Made by a program: the position numbers and the translations under genes
The notes under the pieces: generated by a model
Databases searched by the model: none
Told to the model about the DNA's origin: nothing
What the model saw: the letters and a program-made list of their open reading frames with translations, nothing else
Assembly (NCBI GenBank): GCA_041691295.1
Contig: JBEPVA010000032.1
Coordinates: 1-22,840 of the forward strand
Direction of reading: 5' to 3'
Source of the DNA: DATEHG01 sp041691295
GTDB taxonomy: Bacteria > Gemmatimonadota > Gemmatimonadetes > Gemmatimonadales > GWC2-71-9
Length of the DNA stretch: 22,840 bases
In this document: piece by piece, positions 14,332 to 20,709 of the stretch
Position numbering within the stretch: position 1 is the stretch's first letter
Layout of the letters: each line of letters opens with the position of its first letter

Positions 14332-14397
14332 GTTCTCCACTCTCCGCTCTCTTCCCTCCTCTCTCCTCTCTCCTCTGTCCGCTCTTCGCTGTCCGCC
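14332..14397. repeat. Purine-rich tandem repeat tract after the PAAR gene
   Basis: The + strand reads a run of CTCTCC, CTCTCT and CCTCTC units with scattered GTCCGCTCTTC. It begins right after the PAAR stop (14400-14398) and ends before the baseplate-like gene. This is the longest of the pyrimidine (+)/purine (-) tracts in the window, at about 66 bp. Confidence 0.6.
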
Positions 14398-14688
14398 TCA
14401 CCCAACCAGCACCGTCGGCGCCCCAAGGATCACGGTCCCGCCATGCGCCGTGAGCGAGCCCAACTGTGCCGCCGGCATCCCGCCGATCAGGACCGTGAAT
14501 GCTCCCATCGCGATGACATCCGGCGGGCCGACGCAGACGCACATGTCGCCCACCCGGGCGGCGGGCATGCCCGCGATCAGGACGGTGAGCCCGCCAGGAG
14601 GCAGGATCGGTCCGCCGACGTGTGGCACCAGCACCGTGATCATCGGGCAGACGTGCATGTCTCCCACTCGTGCTGCTGGCATTCCCAT
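14398..14688 (-). CDS. PAAR-domain T6SS spike tip protein
   Basis: This encodes 96 residues from ATG 14688. PAAR proteins cap the VgrG trimer and bind a metal at the tip. The sequence has the repeating pattern MPAARVGDMHVCPM, PGGLTVLIAGMPAARVGDMC, GAFTVLIGGMPAAQLG and GGTVILGAPTVLVG. Candidate metal ligands are His and Cys in GDMHVC and the DMCVC repeat. It covers a single PAAR domain, with no N- or C-terminal toxin extension. It starts one nt after the partner-protein stop, so it is in the same operon as VgrG1. As the only PAAR gene visible it may serve both VgrG proteins. Confidence 0.93.
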   Translation of the reverse strand: MGMPAARVGDMHVCPMITVLVPHVGGPILPPGGLTVLIAGMPAARVGDMCVCVGPPDVIAMGAFTVLIGGMPAAQLGSLTAHGGTVILGAPTVLVG

Positions 14689-14689
14689 A

Positions 14690-15361
14690 TCAGCGCTCCC
14701 AGGTCTTGGGTTTCGGCGGTGGTGGTGCTGGTGGCGGCGGCGCGGGCGGGGCCGGTGCGGCGAGTTTGGCCGGTTCAGATCCGGGCCAGAGCTTGATCTT
14801 GGCGATGACCTCAAGACCCTGGGTCAGCGCCGCCAGCATCTTGTCGGTGGCCTTGTCGGGCTCGGTGGCGACCGCGGAGATCAGGATCGCGCCGGTGATT
14901 GCCTGGGCTGCGGCGTAATCGGGCGGCGGCACCGCTTGCTCGATATGCGGAGGCGCCACGGTCGGGCCGGACAGAAAGGCCGCCAGGGCAGCACAGCCCG
15001 CCGGGGTGTCGAAGCCCACAGCCTCCGCCCGAGCCATGGCGGTCCGCCGGTTTTCCTCGGTCGGCTGCGAGATCCACCGCTCGGTGGCATCGAGCGCCGC
15101 CTTGATCGGTGGAGCGGCAGTGGCGCCGGACGCCTTTTTGGCTGTGGCCCAGGCCCACCAGACGCCCTCGCGCCGAGGCAGGGCATGGGCCACTAGCCGG
15201 ATGGCATCGGCATGCTGGCCGGCGTCGGTCAGCACCGCCAGATACTGATGCGGGGTGTGGGCCGGCTTGAGCAGTTGCTTCCCCTCATCGCCGAGTTGGG
15301 CCACATCGGCCAGGTCGGCGAGGGTCTTGATCTGGCGCTTGCCGCCCGTCGGATCGCTCAT
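14690..15361 (-). CDS. T6SS VgrG-partner protein (paralogue 1), possibly DUF6931 type
   Basis: This encodes 223 residues. A conserved alpha-helical core has IKTLADLADVAQLGDEGKQL, LVAHALPRREGVWWAWATAK and FLSGPTVAPPHIEQAVPPPD. The REGVWWAW motif recalls T6SS-associated proteins annotated DUF6931, although I cannot confirm the family. The last 30 residues are a proline-rich tail (PAPPAPPPPAPPPPKP). It has no membrane segment or signal. The start is 4 nt after the VgrG1 stop and the stop is one nt before PAAR. The same VgrG-then-partner order recurs at 17750-18442. An adaptor or chaperone role for the spike is an inference from this pairing. Confidence 0.75.
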   Translation of the reverse strand: MSDPTGGKRQIKTLADLADVAQLGDEGKQLLKPAHTPHQYLAVLTDAGQHADAIRLVAHALPRREGVWWAWATAKKASGATAAPPIKAALDATERWISQPTEENRRTAMARAEAVGFDTPAGCAALAAFLSGPTVAPPHIEQAVPPPDYAAAQAITGAILISAVATEPDKATDKMLAALTQGLEVIAKIKLWPGSEPAKLAAPAPPAPPPPAPPPPKPKTWER

Positions 15362-15365
15362 CGAC

Positions 15366-17552
15366 TCACCCGATCATGGTGATGCCGCCGCCGGCCTGCA
15401 GCATCGCGGTGCCCTTGACCATGGTCATCAATCCCTTGATATCGGTCATGACCTGGCCTTCAACCTTGACCATCATCCCCTTGATGGTCACTCCCATCGG
15501 GTCGATCTTGATCGAATTCTGGCCGCACTTGAGCTCGATGCCCTGCAGGCTCTCGATGCTGACCTTCCCGAGGTCGCACTTCATAGCCACGTTGCCCATG
15601 CCGAGCTTGATGCTGAGGTTGCCCATATCGATCTTGAGGTCGTCGTTGCCCATGCCGATCGACACGCTGCGGTTCCCCATGTCGACCTTGGTGTCGTAGT
15701 TGCCCTGGCCAACATTCAGCTTGACGTTGCCCTGTTTCACCGTGAGGGTCTCATCCCCCTGGTCGACCGAGGTCAGCAGGTGGCCCTGGCTGACGGTGAG
15801 CTCGCAGTCGCCCTCTTCCACCGTGGTCAGGTGGTCCTTGTTGACCCCGAAATACCAGTTGCCCTTCTCGATGTGGGTCTTCTCGTCACCTTCCTTGTTG
15901 TTCCGCTTGTCAGTCTTCTGAATCACGGTGGTCCGCTCATTGCCCACGGTGCGGAACTCGTCGGCCTCGACCTCGACCTTGAGCACTTTCTGGGCGTGCA
16001 GCAGGATTTCCTCGGCGTCCTTCTTGTCCTCGAACCGGAGTTCATTGTAGTCCTCGGCGCCGCCCTTGGCGCTGCTCCGGGACTTGATCCCGCTCTGGGT
16101 CTTGTTGGCTGGCAGCGGGTACGGCGGCATGTTGTCGGCGTTGTAGACTGATCCGACCACGATCGGGCAATCCGGATCGCCTTCCATGAAGGCCACCAGG
16201 ACCTCATCAGTGCCTCGCGGAATCCAGATCTGTCCGCCGCTCTTGCCGGCCCTCACCTGCGCCACCCGGAGCCAGGCGCTGGCCGAGCCCTCGCTGTCCC
16301 AGGGAAAGATGACCTTGACCCGTCCGTACTTGTCGGGGGAAATCTCTTCATCCTGGCCCATGTTGGAGTCGACGACCACGGCGTTCTGCAGGCCCATGAC
16401 CACCGGCTTGGGTGTTTCCCGCGGCGGCCGGAGCTTGGTGCTGGCCGGGACGCAGGCAAAGTGGTTGCTGTAGTCGCCTGATCCGGAATCGGAGCCGGTA
16501 TAGTCGGGCGATTGCCGGACGCTGTGCTGCACACTGGTCAGCACGTAACCACCGGCGGCCGGCTGCAGGGTCCGGCTGTCGACGCTGATCTTGAACCCGG
16601 GCACCAGCGCTCGGCAGTTGCTGCTGGCATCGACCAGCACCAGGCTGGCATCCGACTCCTCCATCCGGAGCGCCACCATCTTGTCGCCATCGTCCTTGAT
16701 CTCGCCGAGCCGTTCACCGGTCTTGTTCTTCCGCTTGGCAAAGCCGCCCGGATAGTCGAACACCTCGAGGCCGGCCGGCGGCTTGGTGGCGGCGGACGTG
16801 GCGGCCTTGACCTCATTGGTGTTGCGGGGCATTTCCATGTTCAGGTCCTTGAGCCGCCATTTGCCGACGCTCAATTCCTGACGCTCTTCCCAGCTGCTGA
16901 TGTAATCCTCATCGGTGCTGCCGGCCTGCGAATCGAGGTAGACCTTGTCCTGGTTGGGGCAGTCCTTGTGGGCGCTGGGTGCATCGCCCAGCACCATGGT
17001 GTGATCGGTGTCGGTATGATCGAACCAGTAGTTGATCCCGACCTCTTCCATCAGCCGGCAGACGAAGTTGAGCCCGGTTTCCCGGTACTGCACGCAGTAA
17101 TCGACCGGATCGTACTTGCCGATCAGGTTCATCTTGAACTTGACCCCGCCATCCTTGAGGATCTGCTCGATCACTTCCGGAATGGTCTTGCCCTGGAAGA
17201 TCCGGCAGTCGGCCTGCAGCGACAGCAGCCACAGCAGCGGCACCACCTCAGCGCTGAAGCTGGCAAACCGCTGCGACACTTCGGCCTTGCGGAACCGGCG
17301 CACGATCCCGTTGATGTAGCGCTTCTTGCCGCCGGCCAGGGTCACCGACAGGGTGACGGCCTTGCCGAGCAGCTGCTTGGCGTCGACCCTGGCATCGTTG
17401 CTGTTCTCGCGGTCCGCCAGCAGGTTGACATCGAAGTGAAACAGCTGGGAGACCGCTTCGCTGCCGGTGAAGCTCTCCAGCAGCAGCACGTCCTTTCCCA
17501 GCGGCGTGTCGATGGCCAGCAAGCGGGAGTCCTGCGTGAGCGTTTCAGCCAT
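15366..17552 (-). CDS. vgrG: T6SS spike protein VgrG1
   Basis: This encodes 728 residues from ATG 17552, with AAGGTG before it. The gp27-like part (about 1-390) has EAVSQLFHFDVNLL, VQYRETGLNFVCRLMEEVGI and FDYPGGFAKR. The gp5 OB-fold (about 400-490) has EISPDKYGRVKVIFPWDSEG, AGKSGGQIWIPRGTDEVLVA and FMEGDPDCPIVVGSVYNADN. Residues 580-668 are ten 9-residue units of the type GN.....(Q/M), for example GNVKLNVGQ, GNYDTKVDM and GNLSIKLGM, which should build the beta-prism spike. The end is TAMLQAGGGITMIG, with no toxin domain. It punctures target membranes together with Hcp and PAAR. It is a paralogue of VgrG2 at 18439-20661, with most divergence in the spike repeats. Confidence 0.95.
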   Translation of the reverse strand: MAETLTQDSRLLAIDTPLGKDVLLLESFTGSEAVSQLFHFDVNLLADRENSNDARVDAKQLLGKAVTLSVTLAGGKKRYINGIVRRFRKAEVSQRFASFSAEVVPLLWLLSLQADCRIFQGKTIPEVIEQILKDGGVKFKMNLIGKYDPVDYCVQYRETGLNFVCRLMEEVGINYWFDHTDTDHTMVLGDAPSAHKDCPNQDKVYLDSQAGSTDEDYISSWEERQELSVGKWRLKDLNMEMPRNTNEVKAATSAATKPPAGLEVFDYPGGFAKRKNKTGERLGEIKDDGDKMVALRMEESDASLVLVDASSNCRALVPGFKISVDSRTLQPAAGGYVLTSVQHSVRQSPDYTGSDSGSGDYSNHFACVPASTKLRPPRETPKPVVMGLQNAVVVDSNMGQDEEISPDKYGRVKVIFPWDSEGSASAWLRVAQVRAGKSGGQIWIPRGTDEVLVAFMEGDPDCPIVVGSVYNADNMPPYPLPANKTQSGIKSRSSAKGGAEDYNELRFEDKKDAEEILLHAQKVLKVEVEADEFRTVGNERTTVIQKTDKRNNKEGDEKTHIEKGNWYFGVNKDHLTTVEEGDCELTVSQGHLLTSVDQGDETLTVKQGNVKLNVGQGNYDTKVDMGNRSVSIGMGNDDLKIDMGNLSIKLGMGNVAMKCDLGKVSIESLQGIELKCGQNSIKIDPMGVTIKGMMVKVEGQVMTDIKGLMTMVKGTAMLQAGGGITMIG

Positions 17553-17628
17553 GGTGCACCTTGATCGGTTGAAATCGTGACCTGGGGCCAGGCGCGGCCC
17601 GCAGCGCTTCATGTGCAGTCGAGCGTAC

Positions 17629-17660
17629 GGCCCCCATCAGCCGTGGTGGTGATGGGGGCC
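17629..17660. repeat. Perfect 11-bp inverted repeat before vgrG1
   Basis: GGCCCCCATCA and TGATGGGGGCC flank a 10-nt loop (17640-17649). The stem is perfect, but no T-run follows on either strand. It lies in the 197-nt gap between partner paralogue 2 and vgrG1, 77 nt before vgrG1. It could stabilise the 3' end of the upstream unit or form a barrier between the two VgrG modules. Confidence 0.55.
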
Positions 17661-17749
17661 GGCATTGCGACATCATCCGCGCCATCCCTCGCGGCAGACG
17701 CCGCGCGCTGGCAGGATATCCGGACCCGCTGGCGGGTAGTACGGCTGCG

Positions 17750-18436
17750 CTACTCGACGGTCCGCTTCTTCCGTGTCTTACGGGCCTTGGCCGGTGGTGC
17801 CTCGGGCGTCTCGGGCGTCTCGGTCTCCGCCGCTGTGGGGGTAGCCAGCTCCAGCGCCGTCATGGCCGGCCACAGCTTGATCTTGTCGACCACATCGAGC
17901 CCCTGCAGCAATGCCGCATGCAACTTCCCGACCATCTGGCCCGGGTCGGTGACCGCCGCCGACATCAGGACGGTGCCGGCGATGGCCTTGGCCGCACCGT
18001 ACTCCGGCGGCGGCACCGACTGTTCGATGTGGGGCGGCGCCAGCGAGGGCCCGGACAGAAACGCGGCCATCCCCGCGCCACCGGCCGGTGTATCGAGGCC
18101 CGCCGCCTCGGCCGCCGCCAGGGCGGCGTGGCGGTGCTCCTCGGAGGGCTGCCCGATCCATCGTTCGGTGGCGTCGAGGGCCGCCGCGGCCGGTGCCTCC
18201 GGTTCAGCACCCATCGCGCGCTTGGCGGTGGCCCAGGCCCACCAGACTCCCTCGCGCCTCGGCAGGGCATGGGCCAGCAGCCGTACCGCATCAGGGTAGT
18301 GGCCGGCGGCTGTCAGCGCCGAAAGGTATTCGTGCGGGGCGTGGCGGGGACGCAGCAGCGCCAGAGCCTCGTCGCCGACGCCGGCCACCGCGGCCAGGTC
18401 GGCCAGGGTCTTGATCGCGGGAGCACGGGGGCTCAT
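17750..18436 (-). CDS. T6SS VgrG-partner protein (paralogue 2), possibly DUF6931 type
   Basis: This encodes 228 residues from ATG 18436; a GTG at 18442 overlaps the VgrG2 stop and is a possible alternative. The core matches paralogue 1: IKTLADLAAVAGVGDEALAL, LLAHALPRREGVWWAWATAK, RWIGQPSEEHRHAA, and FLSGPSLAPPHIEQSVPPPE. The tail differs: it is Thr/Glu/Pro-rich and ends in a basic run (KARKTRKKRTVE), where paralogue 1 has polyproline. The gene follows VgrG2 almost without a gap. This copy is not followed by PAAR. The repeated pairing suggests each partner is matched to its own VgrG. Confidence 0.75.
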   Translation of the reverse strand: MSPRAPAIKTLADLAAVAGVGDEALALLRPRHAPHEYLSALTAAGHYPDAVRLLAHALPRREGVWWAWATAKRAMGAEPEAPAAAALDATERWIGQPSEEHRHAALAAAEAAGLDTPAGGAGMAAFLSGPSLAPPHIEQSVPPPEYGAAKAIAGTVLMSAAVTDPGQMVGKLHAALLQGLDVVDKIKLWPAMTALELATPTAAETETPETPEAPPAKARKTRKKRTVE

Positions 18437-18438
18437 GG

Positions 18439-20661
18439 TCACCCGATCATCGTCATCGCGCCGCCGGCCTTGAGCATGCAGTCACCGGTGATCTGGGTGT
18501 TGAGCCCCTTCACGGTGGCCTGCATCTGGCCCTCCATCTTCACGTTCAGCCCCTTGATGACCACCCCTTCCTGGCCGATCGTGATGCTGTTTTCGCCGAC
18601 CTGGAATTTGATCCCGACCTCGGACTTCACCAGGTACTTGCCGCCGCTGAGCTTGGTGATCATGTCACCGGACTTGACAAGTACCGCCACGTTTCCGGTG
18701 TTGACCTTGAGGCCGGCGCTGCCCTGGCCCACCGTGACCAGGGCGTCGCCGGTCTTGATCACCCCGCTGTACGAACCCTTGGCCACCAGCAGCGAGGTGT
18801 CCCCCTTGACCTGGGTCGAGTGGCTGCCGGTCTGCACCATGAGGCTGTAGTTGCCGGCCTCGACCGCGGTGGTCCAGTCCTGGTGGACATCGAGATTGTA
18901 GTTGCCGGCATCGATGGTGGTCGACTGATCGCCGACCTTGATCTCGGTGTCCTGGTTGCCCTTCTCGATGAGGACCTTCTCGTTGCCTTCCTTGTTGGTC
19001 CGCTTGTCGTCCTTCTGGATGATGGTGGTGCGAGTGGCGCCGACTGTTCGGGACTCATCGGCCTCCACTTCCACCGTCAGCTGCTTCTGGGCATGCAGCA
19101 GGATTTCCTCGGCGTCCTTCTTGTCCTCGAATCGGAGCTCGTTGAATTCGTCGGCGCCGGCCTTGGCGCTGCTCCGGGTCTTGATCCCGCTCTGGGTTTT
19201 GTTGGCCGGCAGGGCATAGGGCGGCATGTTGTCGGCGTTGTATAGCGAGCCGACGATCAGCGGGCAGTCGGGATTGCCCTCAATAAACGCCACCACCACT
19301 TCATCGCCGCTCCGCGGAATCCAGATCTGGCCGCCGCTCTTGCCGGCCCGGACCTGGGCCACCCGGACCCGGCAGGCCGCCTTGCCTTCGCGGTCCCACG
19401 GGAAGAGCACCCGGACCCGGCCGAACTTGTCCGGGGAAATTTCATCCGTCGGCTCGGCGCCGGGCTCTCCCTCATCGACCACCCGGGCATGCTGCAGCCC
19501 CTGTACCACTGGCCTGGGTGTTTCCCGCGGCGGCCGTAGCACGGTACGGGCCGGCACGCAGGCAAAGTTGTTGGCAAAGGCGCCGCCACTGTCATCGCCG
19601 CCGGTATACGACGGCGACTGCCGAGCCGTGGTCTGGAGGCTGGTGAGGATGAAGCTGCCGGTGATGGTCTGCAGGCTGCGGGAATCGACACTGATCTTGA
19701 AGCCGGGGATCAAGGCGCGACAATTACTGCTCGCCTCGATCAAGATCCGGCCGGCGTCCGATTCCGCCATCCGGATCGCGACCAGGGTGTCGCCCTCTTC
19801 ACTGACCTCAGCCAGCCGTTCGCCGGGTTTGTTGAAATGCTGGGCGTAGCCACCCGGGTAGTCGAACATTTCCAGCTTGGTGACCGGCGCCGGCGTGCCG
19901 ATGGCGGTGGCGCTGACCTCGAGATCCTTGCGGGGCAATTCGAAGTGATAGTCCCTGAGGGTCCACTTGCCGACGTTGAGTTCCTGGCGCTCTTCCCAGG
20001 CGCTGATGAAGTCCTGGTCGGTGCTGCCGGTGTCGGTGTCGAGAAAGGCCTTGGGCTGGTTGGGACAATCCTTGTGGGCACTGGCCGCATCGGCCAGCAT
20101 CATGGTGTGGCCGCTGTCGGTATGTTCGAACCAGTAGAAAATTCCCACCTCTTCCATCAGCCGGCAGACGAAGTTGAGGTCGGTCTCCCGGTACTGGACG
20201 CAGAAATCGGCCGGCTTGTGCTGCCCGGTGAGATTGGCCTTGAACTCGACCCCGCCCTCCTTGAGCAGCTGCTGAATGACGTCGGGAATCGACAGCCCCT
20301 GAAAGATCCGGCAGTTGGCCTTGAGTGACAGCAGCCACAGCGTCGGCACCAGCTCGGCCCGAAAGGTGGCAAACCGCTGGCTGACCTCTCCCTTGCGGAA
20401 CCGGCGGACGATGCCGTTGACGAACCGCTGCTTGCCGTCGGCCAGGGTCACGGCCAGCGTCATCGATTTCCCCAGCAGCTTGCCGGGATCGACCTTGCCG
20501 TCGTTACCGTTGGCCCGGGTGGCCACCATGGTGACATCGAACTGGAACAGCTGCGACACCGCTTCGGAGCCGTTGACCTGGTCCAGCAGCAGTACATCCT
20601 TGCCCAGCGGGGTGGTCACCGCCAGCAGGCGTTTGTCCTGGGTGATCGTCTCGTCGGCCAT
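18439..20661 (-). CDS. vgrG: T6SS spike protein VgrG2
   Basis: This encodes 740 residues. The gp27-like part has EAVSQLFQFDV, VQYRETDLNFVCRLMEEVGI and MFDYPGGYAQHF. The OB-fold (about 405-500) has EISPDKFGRVRVLFPWDREG, AGKSGGQIWIPRSGDEVVVA and EGNPDCPLIVGSLYNADNMP. Residues 567-680 form 9-residue spike repeats (GNQDTEIKV, GDQSTTIDA, GNYNLDVHQ, GNYSLMVQT and so on) that are less regular than in VgrG1. It ends CMLKAGGAMTMIG with no toxin domain. The start is 48 nt after the clpV stop, with GGGGTG close upstream. It is co-oriented with clpV and probably in the same operon. Confidence 0.95.
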   Translation of the reverse strand: MADETITQDKRLLAVTTPLGKDVLLLDQVNGSEAVSQLFQFDVTMVATRANGNDGKVDPGKLLGKSMTLAVTLADGKQRFVNGIVRRFRKGEVSQRFATFRAELVPTLWLLSLKANCRIFQGLSIPDVIQQLLKEGGVEFKANLTGQHKPADFCVQYRETDLNFVCRLMEEVGIFYWFEHTDSGHTMMLADAASAHKDCPNQPKAFLDTDTGSTDQDFISAWEERQELNVGKWTLRDYHFELPRKDLEVSATAIGTPAPVTKLEMFDYPGGYAQHFNKPGERLAEVSEEGDTLVAIRMAESDAGRILIEASSNCRALIPGFKISVDSRSLQTITGSFILTSLQTTARQSPSYTGGDDSGGAFANNFACVPARTVLRPPRETPRPVVQGLQHARVVDEGEPGAEPTDEISPDKFGRVRVLFPWDREGKAACRVRVAQVRAGKSGGQIWIPRSGDEVVVAFIEGNPDCPLIVGSLYNADNMPPYALPANKTQSGIKTRSSAKAGADEFNELRFEDKKDAEEILLHAQKQLTVEVEADESRTVGATRTTIIQKDDKRTNKEGNEKVLIEKGNQDTEIKVGDQSTTIDAGNYNLDVHQDWTTAVEAGNYSLMVQTGSHSTQVKGDTSLLVAKGSYSGVIKTGDALVTVGQGSAGLKVNTGNVAVLVKSGDMITKLSGGKYLVKSEVGIKFQVGENSITIGQEGVVIKGLNVKMEGQMQATVKGLNTQITGDCMLKAGGAMTMIG

Positions 20662-20709
20662 GGGACACCCCGTCTGAGTGAAATCGTAGAGCGAGGCCGG
20701 TGTCGGGCC

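Noticed and set aside
16512..17564. 350-codon + strand frame opposite vgrG1
   Set aside because: Mirror of a well-conserved VgrG frame, with no recognisable motif or ribosome site.
18436..18442. GTG 18442 as start of partner paralogue 2
   Set aside because: It overlaps the vgrG2 stop (GTGA) and is possible, but ATG 18436 two codons later is the simpler choice; the product differs by two residues only.
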